The translations under genes were made by a program, and so were the position numbers. The notes under the pieces are model-generated. The model did no database searches and had not been told where the DNA came from. It saw nothing but the letters and a program-made list of their open reading frames with translations. Below, piece after piece: positions 17,016 to 25,977 of a stretch of DNA of 64,000 bases. Positions within the stretch are counted from its first letter, which is position 1; every line of letters begins with the position of its first letter. Origin of the DNA: JBGQOJ01 sp052119585 (lineage in GTDB: Bacteria > Pseudomonadota > Alphaproteobacteria > Rhodobacterales > Rhodobacteraceae); the NCBI RefSeq assembly GCF_052119585.1, contig NZ_JBGQOJ010000010.1, forward strand, positions 62,001 through 126,000, given 5' to 3'.

Positions 17016-17955
17016 TCTTTGTCGCCATGCGTTGAGCGGCGCGACGATGGGAACCCGCTGGTCGGCGCTGTTCCATGCGCCGCAGGGCTTTGATGTTGCG
17101 CCGGTCGATGCGGCATTGGCATCTGCGGTGGCCCGTGTCGACCAACAGATGTCGACATGGAAGCCCGACAGCGACCTGATGCGCCTGAACGCGGCCCGCG
17201 TTGATCAATGGGTGGACCTGCCGCCAGAGCTGGCCTTTGTTTTGGCGGCCGGGCTGGAGGTTGGCCATGCGTCGGGGGAATGTTTCGACATCGGTCTGGG
17301 CGATATGGTGAACGCCTGGGGGTTTGGCCCGACGGGGGCGGACCCCGACGGTCTTGCCGTTCAGGCGGCGCTGCATAGGGTGCGGCCCGCAACCTATGAT
17401 GTGCTTGATCTGGATGCCGCCGGTTCCCGCGCCTGCAAACTTGCGCCCCTGACGTTCGATTTGTCCGGTATCGCCAAAGGTTTCGCGGTGGACGAAATGA
17501 TCCGCGTGTTGCAAGAGGCGGGCATCGAAAACGCCCTTGTCGGGCTGGACGGCGAATTGAAGGCGATCGGGCTGAAGCCTGATCAGACGCCTTGGGCCAT
17601 CGCATTGGAAGAACCGGATTACGAGGCCCGCAGCCCGATGGCGGTCATCACCCTTCAGGATGCGGCCATCGCCACATCGGGGGACTACCGGCATTGGGTC
17701 GATGTGGGGGGCGCGCGGCTGTCACACAACATGGACGGGACGCGCGGCGGGCCAGCGCTTGGCGGGGTCGCCTCCGTGTCTGTCATCGCGCAAAGCTGCA
17801 TGATGGCGGATGCATGGGCCACGGCACTTTTGGTCGCGGGCGAGGCGCGAGGAGCGGCGCTGGCAGGCAAACACGGGCTGGACGCGCTGTTCGTCTTGCG
17901 CGATGGCGCAGGGTTCAGGCGGGTGGCGGTGGGCACAGTTTTCGCGGCACTCTAG
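16996..17955 (+). CDS. apbE: FAD:protein FMN transferase ApbE
   Basis: 319 residues from the ATG at 16996, which overlaps the reductase gene by 20 bases; an ATG at 17005 is the alternative start. ApbE-family motifs seen: SGATMGTRWSA near the N-terminus, FDIGLGDMVNAWGFG, and DLSGIAKGFAVDEM. ApbE transfers FMN from FAD to a Thr/Ser of extracytosolic proteins. No signal peptide or lipobox is evident, which is unusual because many ApbE proteins are exported lipoproteins; either the start is elsewhere or flavinylation happens in the cytosol before export. The obvious local substrate is the DUF2271 protein. Confidence 0.85.
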   Translation: MQKMSTDLCRHALSGATMGTRWSALFHAPQGFDVAPVDAALASAVARVDQQMSTWKPDSDLMRLNAARVDQWVDLPPELAFVLAAGLEVGHASGECFDIGLGDMVNAWGFGPTGADPDGLAVQAALHRVRPATYDVLDLDAAGSRACKLAPLTFDLSGIAKGFAVDEMIRVLQEAGIENALVGLDGELKAIGLKPDQTPWAIALEEPDYEARSPMAVITLQDAAIATSGDYRHWVDVGGARLSHNMDGTRGGPALGGVASVSVIAQSCMMADAWATALLVAGEARGAALAGKHGLDALFVLRDGAGFRRVAVGTVFAAL

Positions 17956-18043
17956 TATAGGGTCGCAGCTTTGCTTTGCGCTTGGTGCCGATCTCGGCCA
18001 TAACAATCGGGAATGTTGGTGTTCCATTGGATGTGACGGTGTG

Positions 18044-18913
18044 ATGCCTGATTACCTGACGACGGGCGAAGTTGCCGCGCTTTTGCGCCTCAAGACACGC
18101 AAGGTCTATGACCTTGCCAATTCCGGTGCATTGCCCTGTTCGCGTGCCACCGGAAAGCTGTTATTTCCCGCCGATGCGGTGAACCGGTTCATCGCGGGGG
18201 GCGGTGGTGCCATGGCACCTGTGCCGCGCAATCGGCCCAACGTGGTGCTGGGCAGCCATGATCCCCTGCTTGACTGGGCCTTGCGCGAATCCCGCTGCGG
18301 TCTTGCGACGTTCTTTGACGGCAGCGATGACGGGCTGGACCGTTTCGCGGAAGACGAGGGGATTGCAACGGGGCTGCATCTGTTCGACGCGGCATCGGGC
18401 ACATGGAACGTGGCGGCGGTGACGGCGCGGTTCAGCAACGACAACATCGTGCTGATCGAATGGGCCAAACGCCAACGCGGCCTGATTGTCGCCGACCATG
18501 TCACCCAAAAGCCGCGCACGGTGGCGGATCTGCGCGGGCTGACCATCGCCACCCGCCAAACCGAGGCCGGCGCACAGACACTGCTGCTGTCGCTTCTGGC
18601 GCAAGCGGGGCTGACCCCCGGCGACGTCACCTTTACCGATCCGGCCCGAACCGAAGCCGACGCCGTGCAGATCGTGTCAGAGGGGCGGGCAGATGCGACG
18701 CTTGGCCTGTCCGCCCTGGCCAAAGTGCACAAGCTGGCTTTTGTGCCGATCCTGACCGAACGCTTTGATCTGATGGTGGACCGCAAGGCGTGGTTCGATC
18801 CCCCCATGCAGACTTTTCTGACCTTCTGCCGCAGCGACCGTTTCCGGGCCCGCGCGCTGGACTGGCATGGCTACGATGTGTCCGGTCTGGGCCAGATAAC
18901 GTTCAACGCCTGA
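18044..18913 (+). CDS. One-component regulator: excisionase-type HTH fused to PBP-like domain
   Basis: 289 residues from the ATG at 18044; GTG at 18041 directly before is an alternative. Residues 3-50 are a helix-turn-helix of the excisionase/MerR-like type (LTTGEVAALLRLKTRKVYDLANSG). Residues 70-285 resemble a periplasmic-binding-protein fold (PBP_like, as in molybdenum-related regulators), with GLTIATRQTEAGAQTLL and a GRADATLGLSALAKV segment. No signal peptide, so it is cytoplasmic. It follows apbE by 88 bases on the same strand and may add ligand-dependent control to that locus, but it could be independent. The ligand is unknown; an oxyanion or organic acid is a guess from the fold. Confidence 0.7.
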   Translation: MPDYLTTGEVAALLRLKTRKVYDLANSGALPCSRATGKLLFPADAVNRFIAGGGGAMAPVPRNRPNVVLGSHDPLLDWALRESRCGLATFFDGSDDGLDRFAEDEGIATGLHLFDAASGTWNVAAVTARFSNDNIVLIEWAKRQRGLIVADHVTQKPRTVADLRGLTIATRQTEAGAQTLLLSLLAQAGLTPGDVTFTDPARTEADAVQIVSEGRADATLGLSALAKVHKLAFVPILTERFDLMVDRKAWFDPPMQTFLTFCRSDRFRARALDWHGYDVSGLGQITFNA

Positions 18914-19021
18914 TCAGCCCTGCCCGGTCAGGCAGACACCGCTTTGCGTTCTTCTTGGTTTAAATATCCAAAAATCCAACGGATCAGCATGTGGGCCGGT
19001 CGGATTTTCCGCCGTCACGGA

Positions 19022-19804
19022 TCAAACCGGCGTTTTCCCCGCGAAGGGGTCCACCGGATAGCGCACATGGGCAAGGTATAGCCCGTGCGGCGGGGCGACC
19101 GGGCCGCAGGCGGGGCGCTCGCGGGCCGCCAGCGCGGTCTTCATGTCAATGGGGGCCCAGGACCCCGACCCGACCTGCACCAGCGATCCGACAAAGCTGC
19201 GCACCTGATTGTGCAGGAAACTGCGCGCGCGGATATGGAACCGGAATTCCGTGCCATATGGAATGTCGACCGCCTCGATCCGCAATTCGTCCAGCGTTTT
19301 GACCGGCGATTGCGCCTGACAAATGGTGGACCGGAACGTGGTGAAATCATGCTTGCCGATCAGGTGGCTGGTGGCCTGCCGCATTGCGTCCAGATTAAGC
19401 GGGTATTTCACGCACCAGACTAGCCCCGCCTCATGGGTCATGGGGGCGCGGCGGCTGATCACGCGAAACAGATATTCCCGCTCTACCGCGCCGAACCTTG
19501 CGTGAAACATGTCGTCTACGCGGGCGGCGGTCAGAATGGCCACCGGATCGTTGCGCAGGTGATAATTCAGTGCTTCGGACAGGCGGAACGGGTCCCAGTC
19601 GCGCGCCAGATCCAGATGCGCGACCTGCCCCGTGGCGTGAACGCCCGCGTCGGTGCGGCCCGCGCCCTGCACCAGCGGGGCCTCGGGGGTGATCTTCGTC
19701 AGGGCGTGTTCAATCGCACCCTGCACGCTGACGTGCTCTTTTTGGCGCTGCCATCCAAAGAAGGGCGCGCCGTTGTATTCGATCTTGAGGGCATAACGAG
19801 GCAT
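19022..19804 (-). CDS. truA: tRNA pseudouridine(38-40) synthase TruA
   Basis: 260 residues from the ATG at 19804 (MPRYALKIEYNG); a longer frame to 19876 adds 24 residues unlike the family and is rejected. Motif GAGRTDAGVHATGQ contains the catalytic Asp; ARFGAVEREYLFRV and RARSFLHNQVRSFVG are further family blocks. The enzyme converts uridines 38-40 of the tRNA anticodon stem-loop to pseudouridine. Length fits the family (about 260-270). It is divergent to the ycjX-like gene. Confidence 0.95.
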   Translation of the reverse strand: MPRYALKIEYNGAPFFGWQRQKEHVSVQGAIEHALTKITPEAPLVQGAGRTDAGVHATGQVAHLDLARDWDPFRLSEALNYHLRNDPVAILTAARVDDMFHARFGAVEREYLFRVISRRAPMTHEAGLVWCVKYPLNLDAMRQATSHLIGKHDFTTFRSTICQAQSPVKTLDELRIEAVDIPYGTEFRFHIRARSFLHNQVRSFVGSLVQVGSGSWAPIDMKTALAARERPACGPVAPPHGLYLAHVRYPVDPFAGKTPV

Positions 19805-19937
19805 AAGCGCTAGGTAACGCGGGAATTGCACAGGGACAATAGTGGTGACAATAGCGGGGACAATACCTGCGGGCATCCCCTAGCGCGGGGGGCGCGGTGC
19901 GCCTATGTTGCATGGCAAGTGAACAGGAGTTGCGGAT

Positions 19938-21356
19938 TTGGTGCTGGGAACGATTGCCGACGGGGTGACCCGCAGCGTTGAGGGGGTAACCCAGGCGGTC
20001 TCCGGCGCCTTTTTCGAGCCGGTGATCCGGTTGGGCGTGACAGGGCTTAGTCGCGCGGGAAAGACGGTGTTTATCACGTCTTTGGTGGCCAATCTGATGG
20101 ATCGTGGCCGGATGCCGCAACTGGTGGCCGCCGCGAACGGTGCAATCAAGACCGCCTATTTACAGCCGCAACCCGATGATACCGTCCCGCGCTTTGACTA
20201 CGAGGCGCATCTCGCCGCGCTGACGGCAAAGGCCCCGCACTGGCCCGAAAGCACCCGCACGGTCAGCGAGTTGCGGTTGTCATTGCGGGTGCAGCCCTCG
20301 GGTCTGTTCGGCGCGTTGCAGGGGCCGCGCACGGTGCATCTGGATATTGTGGATTATCCCGGCGAATGGTTGCTGGATCTGGCTTTGATGGACAAGACCT
20401 ATGAAAGCTGGTCCGCCGAGACCCTGTCGCGCATCAGCGCGCGCCCCGTCGCAGCGGCGTTTCTGGCAGATGTGGCGGCCACCGATGCCACCGCAAAATT
20501 CGAGGAACCGGCGGCAAAGTCCCTTTCGGCGTCGTTCACGGCCTACCTGAATGCCGCCCGCGAGGCGGGGTTCTCGGATTGCACGCCGGGGCGCTTTATC
20601 TTGCCGGGGGAGTTGGCAGGGTCGCCCGTGCTGACTTTTGCGCCGATGGCAAAGCCCGCCAAATCAGGACGGGGCACGATGTATCGAGAGATGGATCGCC
20701 GGTTCGAGGCCTATAAGAAACAGGTGGTCCAGCCGTTTTTCCGCGATCATTTCTCGCGGATTGATCGTCAGGTTGTGCTGGTCGACGCGCTGGGGGCCAT
20801 TCACAAGGGCCCGCAGGCGGTCGAGGATCTGCGCCATGCCATGTCCGACATTCTGGGGGCGTTTCGCCCCGGTCGCAACGCGTTCCTGACCCAGCTGTTC
20901 ATGGGCAAGCGCGTTGAAAAAATCCTGTTCTGCGCAACGAAAGCCGATCATCTGCACCACCGGCAGCATCCGCGGCTGACCGCTATAATGGAGGCGCTTG
21001 TGCGTGACGCCCGTGACCGTGCCGACTTTGCCGGCGCTGTGACATCGGCGATGTCCATCGCATCGCTGCGCGCCACGGTCGAGGAAACGCTGGACCATAA
21101 CGGTGCAAAACTTGATTGCGTGCGTGGCGCCTTGCTGACCACGGGCAAGCAGGCGGCGTTATATCCCGGTGAACTGCCGGATGATCCGGCGCATCTGTTG
21201 AACCCGGCGCGGGCGGGGGCAATGGACTGGCTGGATGCCGATTACCAGATCATGAACTTCGCCCCTGCCAGCCTGACCCTTAGGCCGGGCGATGGTCCGC
21301 CGCATATCCGCCTGGACAAGGCCACAGAGTTCCTGATCGGAGATCGCCTAAGATGA
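19938..21356 (+). CDS. ycjX: YcjX family P-loop protein (DUF463)
   Basis: 472 residues. The best start is TTG at 19938, with CAGGAG 8 bases upstream; GTG at 19941 is the alternative. Walker A GLSRAGKT at residues 36-43, then DIVDYPGEWLLDL and KADHLHH, as in the YcjX family of GTPase-like stress proteins. Partner of the next gene, whose ATG overlaps this stop (ATGA). In enterobacteria ycjX-ycjF belong to the phage-shock/heat-shock regulon; the pairing here suggests a conserved envelope-stress role, not directly shown. Confidence 0.88.
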   Translation: MVLGTIADGVTRSVEGVTQAVSGAFFEPVIRLGVTGLSRAGKTVFITSLVANLMDRGRMPQLVAAANGAIKTAYLQPQPDDTVPRFDYEAHLAALTAKAPHWPESTRTVSELRLSLRVQPSGLFGALQGPRTVHLDIVDYPGEWLLDLALMDKTYESWSAETLSRISARPVAAAFLADVAATDATAKFEEPAAKSLSASFTAYLNAAREAGFSDCTPGRFILPGELAGSPVLTFAPMAKPAKSGRGTMYREMDRRFEAYKKQVVQPFFRDHFSRIDRQVVLVDALGAIHKGPQAVEDLRHAMSDILGAFRPGRNAFLTQLFMGKRVEKILFCATKADHLHHRQHPRLTAIMEALVRDARDRADFAGAVTSAMSIASLRATVEETLDHNGAKLDCVRGALLTTGKQAALYPGELPDDPAHLLNPARAGAMDWLDADYQIMNFAPASLTLRPGDGPPHIRLDKATEFLIGDRLR

Positions 21357-22351
21357 AAAAGCCCGTTGGTCCGGTTCTGATCGAATTTGATGCCGATGCA
21401 CCGGCGGCAACGCCTGATGCCGCTCCTGCCGTGCCTGACCTTATGACAGAGGCCCCCACCGGCAAGGCGATGGAAATGCTGGCGACATTGGCCGCACGCA
21501 AGCCATCGCGGCTGGCGCGGTGGTTCTGGACGCTTTTGTCGGCGCTTCTGGCCTTTGTGGTTTCAATCGCCGCGTGGGATTTCGTTAACGGAATGATCGC
21601 CCGCAACCCGGTTCTTGGCTATACGGCGCTGGTTCTGACGGGCCTGTTCGTTGCCGTTCTGCTGGCGATTGCGGTCAAGGAACTGGCCTCTTTCGCGCGG
21701 CTGAAACGACTGGATGCGGTGCACCGTGCTGCGGTGGCGGCGCTGGCGGCGCAGGATCTTGGCGCGGCGCGAAAGGTCACCGACCAGATTGCTGCGCTTT
21801 ATGCGGGGCGCGCGGATGTGCGGTGGGGGCTGGACCGGCTGGCAGAACACAAGGGCGACATGTTCGATGCCGACGCCTTGCTTGGTCTGGCAGAGCGCGA
21901 GGTGATCGCGCCGCTGGACCTGCGTGCCATGCGAGAGGTCGAGGCGGCCGCGCGGCAGGTCGCCACGGTGACTGCGATTGTGCCCTTGGCGCTCGCGGAT
22001 GTGGCCGCCGCACTAACCGGAAACCTGCGGATGATCCGCCGCGTCGCCGAAGTATACGGAGGCCGCGCCGGAACGCTGGGCAGTTGGCGCCTGACCCGCA
22101 CCGTGCTGACACATCTGGTGGCGACGGGGGCCGTTGCGGTCGGGGATGACCTGATCCAGTCCATCGCCGGCGGCGGGCTTTTGTCAAAGATATCGCGCCG
22201 CTTTGGCGAGGGCGTGGTCAATGGCGCCCTGACCGCCCGCGTGGGTGTTGCCGCGATGGAAGTGTGCCGCCCGATGCCGTTTCACACCGTCAAACGGCCC
22301 TCGGTCACCGGATTGGTGCAAAGGGCGCTGACCGGTTTGTTCAGCCGTTAA
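21353..22351 (+). CDS. ycjF: YcjF/TIGR01620 family membrane protein (DUF697)
   Basis: 332 residues. A variable N-terminal 55 residues, two adjacent membrane helices (about 58-80 and 90-112), then a cytoplasmic alpha-helical region ending in a DUF697 domain with a GGRAGTLGSWRLTRTVLTHLVATGAVAVG-like block typical of YcjF. It overlaps ycjX by 4 bases, so the two products probably act together at the inner membrane. It is convergent with the truncated haemoglobin gene, with a 5-base gap. Confidence 0.85.
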   Translation: MKKPVGPVLIEFDADAPAATPDAAPAVPDLMTEAPTGKAMEMLATLAARKPSRLARWFWTLLSALLAFVVSIAAWDFVNGMIARNPVLGYTALVLTGLFVAVLLAIAVKELASFARLKRLDAVHRAAVAALAAQDLGAARKVTDQIAALYAGRADVRWGLDRLAEHKGDMFDADALLGLAEREVIAPLDLRAMREVEAAARQVATVTAIVPLALADVAAALTGNLRMIRRVAEVYGGRAGTLGSWRLTRTVLTHLVATGAVAVGDDLIQSIAGGGLLSKISRRFGEGVVNGALTARVGVAAMEVCRPMPFHTVKRPSVTGLVQRALTGLFSR

Positions 22352-22356
22352 CGGGC

Positions 22357-22782
22357 TTAGCGCAGGATCGGCACATCCGTCGGCGCCCGCCGGGATTGCG
22401 CGACACCCATTTTCAGGCCCGCCCCGATCCGCGTTGCAAGACCGGCAAACCCCTCGGCCTTGGTTGTGGGCAGGACATCGGCACAGGTGGCAGAAAACAG
22501 TGCCAGCCAGCGGTCGAAATGTTCCGGCTCGATACCTTTGACGCCCATGTGCACCTGCATCGGGTTGCCGCTATAGCTGCGTTCGCGCAGGATGCTGTTG
22601 CGCCAGAAGGCGGCGATCTTGGCCTCGTGCGTTGCCCAGATGTCGGCGTCATCGCCTATGGCGTTGAAAAAGACCGGCCCCAGAACCGCGTCATTGCGGA
22701 TACGGGCGTAGAATAGCGCAACGACGCTGTCGATCTCTGTGGCATTGAGCGGCAGGCGGGGGGGCAGGGCGCTGGCGGTCAT
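22357..22782 (-). CDS. Group III truncated haemoglobin
   Basis: 141 residues. Globin features: IDSVVALFYARIRNDAVLGPVF near the N-terminus, WATHEAKIAAFWRNSIL (helix E), and PMQVHMGVKGIEPEHFDRWLALF with His78 as the likely proximal haem ligand. Group III globins bind O2/NO and are linked to nitrosative stress or microaerobic life. Its ATG overlaps the stop of a 52-residue membrane peptide gene (ATGA), indicating joint translation. Regulation may involve the A/T-rich promoter region at 22940-23010. Confidence 0.88.
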   Translation of the reverse strand: MTASALPPRLPLNATEIDSVVALFYARIRNDAVLGPVFFNAIGDDADIWATHEAKIAAFWRNSILRERSYSGNPMQVHMGVKGIEPEHFDRWLALFSATCADVLPTTKAEGFAGLATRIGAGLKMGVAQSRRAPTDVPILR

Positions 22783-22937
22783 AGGACGATCCAGACGACG
22801 ATCAGGCTGAGCGTCAGATAGAACAGCATGTTGAACATCGAACGGATCAGTCCCATGTCGTCCTCCGGGTTTACCCCCAGATAAAGGCAGACCTTAGTTC
22901 CAGGCCACAAAAACGCATCTGCGATTTTCTTCACCAT
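22779..22937 (-). CDS. 52-residue single-helix membrane protein coupled to the haemoglobin
   Basis: Small gene found by reading the minus strand upstream of the haemoglobin. From the ATG at 22937 (preceded by AAAGGAGA) it runs 52 codons to a TGA that overlaps the haemoglobin ATG. It starts MVKKIADAFLWPG; from about residue 28 it is hydrophobic (MGLIRSMFNMLFYLTLSLIV), a single C-terminal membrane helix. A second in-frame ATG at 22856 has its own perfect GGAGG (22862-22866), so a 25-residue form may also be made. Small proteins of this shape occur with nitric-oxide genes in related bacteria by my recollection, but I cannot confirm homology. Function unknown. Confidence 0.72.
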   Translation of the reverse strand: MVKKIADAFLWPGTKVCLYLGVNPEDDMGLIRSMFNMLFYLTLSLIVVWIVL

Positions 22938-22980
22938 AGCCGGTTTCTCCTTTGATCTGCGATTAAGGTATAATACTAAT

Positions 22981-22990
22981 AGATGTATTT
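22981..22990. promoter_or_regulatory. NsrR-like half-site upstream of the haemoglobin unit
   Basis: AGATGTATTT matches one half of the NsrR consensus (AAGATGYATTT and its inverse) over ten bases; the facing half is degenerate, about five of ten. It lies about 44 bases upstream of the 52-codon gene, in an A/T-rich patch where its promoter should be (TTGAAA with a 17-base spacer to TATTAG on the minus strand). Weak evidence, strengthened only by the haemoglobin context. Confidence 0.3.
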
Positions 22991-23104
22991 TACGTAACTT
23001 TCAAATGCTCATTCCGGCCGCAGCGCAGCTACCCAGCCAAACCCCCTAACGTGGCTTTCCAAGCCTGTGCGCTGTGCTAATGTCGTGGGAAAAGGATTTT
23101 GGCG

Positions 23105-25798
23105 GTGGACGGACTTATCTTGCTGGGCGTTGTGGTCTTGATCGGTATTCCGGTCGCGGTGCTATATCTTTTGATCAGTCACACCCGGCTGCGGCAGCGG
23201 GTGGACGCACTGCAACTCCAGCTTGCGACCCTGCGGTCCGCGGCTGTTCCCAAGACCACGGGCCTGCCCGATCCGGCGCAGCCCGGCCCGTGGGACAAGG
23301 GGTTGGCGGCAACTTTGCCAGCTGAACCGGTTGTCCCAGCCGAACATCAGACCCCGCCCCGCGCCATTGTCTTGCGTCGGGACCGGTTGACCGCCTTGGC
23401 CAAATGGCTGCGCGAGAACTGGTTCTATGCAATTTCCGCAGTGTCGCTGGCGTTGGCGGGGATATTCCTTGTGCAATACGGGATGGAGCGGGGCCTGTTG
23501 CCCCCCGTTGCACGCGTGGGTTTTGCGCTGCTTTTCGGGGCCGCGCTGGTCGCGTCGGGAGAGGTGATCCGCCGCCGGTTCGGCGATACAGAGGACAGCA
23601 GCGCGGCCTATCTGCCCTCGACCTTTTCCGGCGCGGGCATCGTCGTTCTGTTCGCGGCTATCATCTCAGCGCGTCAGCTTTATGGCCTGATCGGCCCCGA
23701 ACTGGCCTTGGCGGGATTGGTGTTGACCGCCGCTTCGGGCATCGTTCTGGGCTGGTTCTATGGCCCGTTACTGGCGGCGATCGGGATTGCCGGCGCGATG
23801 GGCGCGCCATTCGTCGTCGGCGGTGACAGCACCACGCCCTATTGGCTGTATGGGTATTTCGCGCTGATTGCGGGCGCGGGGCTGGCGGTGGATGCGGTCA
23901 GACGCTGGGCCTGGGTGTCGGTGCTGTCGCTTGTGCTGGCATTTGGCGCGGCGTGGCTGCTGTACGCGGGATCGGGCGGGGCAGAGTATTACATGACCTT
24001 CGCGGTCGCCCTGACCCTGGCCAGTATCGCAATCCCGCCCCTGTCGCTTGCTCCCGCGCAGTCCGGCAGTGCGCTGTCGTCGCTGATCACCCGACGCAAG
24101 GCTGTGTTCCCCGAGTTTCCGACGCGGCTGGTGGCGGGCACCTTGATGTCCGCCTGTGCGATCCTGTTCGTGACCGCGCAGGCTGTGCAGGCAGGGCAGG
24201 CAGAGGTCTGGCTGGCGCTGATGCTGTTCACTGTGCTGATCGCGGCGCTGGCGCTTTGGTGCCGCAACGCGCCCGCGCTTGGCGATCTGGCGGTCCTGCC
24301 CGCCGCCGGATTTCTTGCCGTGGTCGCATTCGAGGCGATGGATTACGGCGCGGTCTACCGGGCGTTCAGCACGCTGCCCGAACCGAACACCAACGCGCCC
24401 TTTGCCATAGCGGCCAGCGTGATTGCGGGCCTTGGGCTGCTGGGCAGCCTGATGGCCGGCTGGCGCAGTCTGGTCGAAACGCACTGGCCGCGCCAATGGG
24501 CGGGGGCGTCGGCGACATTCGCGCCTTTGACCGCGATCCTGCTAGAGGCGCTGTGGCATCCCGCGCGGGTGATCGGGGCCTACCCATGGGCGCTTCATGC
24601 GGTGGTGATCGCCGCAGTGATGACCGTTCTGGCCGAACGCTTTTCGCGGCGCGACGGGGCGGACAGGATGCGCACATCCTTTGCCGTGCTGGGCGCTTTG
24701 GTGATGATCGCCCTTGCCTTTGTTCTGGTGCTCAGCTCTGCCGCGCTGACTGTGGCGCTGGCGATTACGGTTCTGGCGGCGGCGGCACTGGACCGGCGGT
24801 TCGACCTGCCGCCGCTGTCGGCCTTCATTCAGCTGGGCGCGGTCGTTCTGGGGTATCGGCTGGTCGCGGACCCGGGCATAGATTTCGGCTTTTATGGCCC
24901 GCTTGGCGCGGTTCTGTTGTCCTTTCTCGGGGCGATCGGCGCGGTTGTGGGGGCGTCCTTTGCGTTGGGCAGCCGGCACCGGCCCGCGACAAAGGTCGTG
25001 CTGGAATCGGCGATGTTCGGCTATATCGGGGTGTTTGCCTCTGTCATGCTGTTCCGCGCCATCAAGGCCTCGACCGGCAGCGAAAGCGGGTTTTTCAGCC
25101 ATTGGGGCATGGGTATTGCAGCCGTCATCTGGCTTGCCGCAGGCTTTGCGCAGATCGACCGGATCCGCGCGGGCGGGCCTTTGGCGGGGGTGCGCAAGGT
25201 GTTGGGCGGTGTGTTCTGGGCCATCGCGCTGGTCGCGGTGGTCTTTGCGGCTGTTTTGCTGAATCCGCTGTCGGGGGGCAACTTCTTGTTCGGCAGGGAT
25301 GCGGTGCTTGGTCCTGTCTTTGCCAATACGCTGGCGGTTGCCTATCTGTTTCCGGCGGTGGCACTGGGCCTGATCGTGCAGCGGTTGACGCATCTGAACC
25401 GGCGCGTCCGGCAGGGGTTGGGCGGCTTGGCGGTGGCGCTTGTGGTGCTTTATACCGGCCTTGCCATCCGGCATTTCTGGCGCGGCGCGGATATTGCCGC
25501 GTCCGGTGTCACCTCGCCCGAACTCTACAGCTATACCGTCGCGCTGCTGATCGCGGGGGCGGGGTTGCTGTATCAGGCCATCGCGCGGCGCGCGCCCTTG
25601 TTGCGCAAGGCCGGAATGGGGGTGATCGGGCTGACCGTGGCCAAAGTGTTCCTGATCGACATTGCGGGGCTTTCGGGGCTGACGCGGGTCTTCTCGTTGC
25701 TGGCGCTTGGCCTGTCGCTGGCCGGTCTGGCATGGCTGAACCGCTGGGCGGCGGGCAGGGCGGGGGGCAGCGGGGCAGAGCCGCCCGCACCAACATAG
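23105..25798 (+). CDS. DUF2339 large polytopic membrane protein
   Basis: 897 residues. The GTG at 23105 has AGGA 8 bases upstream and is preferred to an in-frame TTG at 23099. After one N-terminal helix and a short cytoplasmic linker (about 30-95), the rest is an almost continuous series of about two dozen hydrophobic helices, the hallmark of DUF2339 proteins. Function of the family is not established. No neighbour gives a clear hint: the haemoglobin unit is divergent and ileS follows after 179 bases. That gap shows no gene. Confidence 0.8.
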   Translation: MDGLILLGVVVLIGIPVAVLYLLISHTRLRQRVDALQLQLATLRSAAVPKTTGLPDPAQPGPWDKGLAATLPAEPVVPAEHQTPPRAIVLRRDRLTALAKWLRENWFYAISAVSLALAGIFLVQYGMERGLLPPVARVGFALLFGAALVASGEVIRRRFGDTEDSSAAYLPSTFSGAGIVVLFAAIISARQLYGLIGPELALAGLVLTAASGIVLGWFYGPLLAAIGIAGAMGAPFVVGGDSTTPYWLYGYFALIAGAGLAVDAVRRWAWVSVLSLVLAFGAAWLLYAGSGGAEYYMTFAVALTLASIAIPPLSLAPAQSGSALSSLITRRKAVFPEFPTRLVAGTLMSACAILFVTAQAVQAGQAEVWLALMLFTVLIAALALWCRNAPALGDLAVLPAAGFLAVVAFEAMDYGAVYRAFSTLPEPNTNAPFAIAASVIAGLGLLGSLMAGWRSLVETHWPRQWAGASATFAPLTAILLEALWHPARVIGAYPWALHAVVIAAVMTVLAERFSRRDGADRMRTSFAVLGALVMIALAFVLVLSSAALTVALAITVLAAAALDRRFDLPPLSAFIQLGAVVLGYRLVADPGIDFGFYGPLGAVLLSFLGAIGAVVGASFALGSRHRPATKVVLESAMFGYIGVFASVMLFRAIKASTGSESGFFSHWGMGIAAVIWLAAGFAQIDRIRAGGPLAGVRKVLGGVFWAIALVAVVFAAVLLNPLSGGNFLFGRDAVLGPVFANTLAVAYLFPAVALGLIVQRLTHLNRRVRQGLGGLAVALVVLYTGLAIRHFWRGADIAASGVTSPELYSYTVALLIAGAGLLYQAIARRAPLLRKAGMGVIGLTVAKVFLIDIAGLSGLTRVFSLLALGLSLAGLAWLNRWAAGRAGGSGAEPPAPT

Positions 25799-25977
25799 CG
25801 CGGGCACTGGACGGGGCGCGCGGGCGGGCCTATAACGCGGCCTATGACCCGTATATTCGCGATTATCATTCGAATTACGTGCCCGGCGCTTTGACAAGTC
25901 AAGCCGCCGGGACAAGGCGTATGATCCCTCCGCGCCGCCCCTGATCCCCATTCCGAATACCCTGACAGGACCGCCCC

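Noticed and set aside
22945..22965. Possible FNR/NnrR box starting TTGAT before the 52-residue peptide gene
   Set aside because: The second half (GATTA) does not match ATCAA, and the position is between the promoter and the ribosome site.
25891..25925. TTGACA promoter for ileS
   Set aside because: The nearest TATGAT is 23 bases downstream, too far for a sigma-70 pair; nothing suitable lies at 16-18 bases.
24542..25951. 469-codon frame antisense to the DUF2339 gene
   Set aside because: Extremely Arg/Gln/His-rich product typical of a shadow frame.
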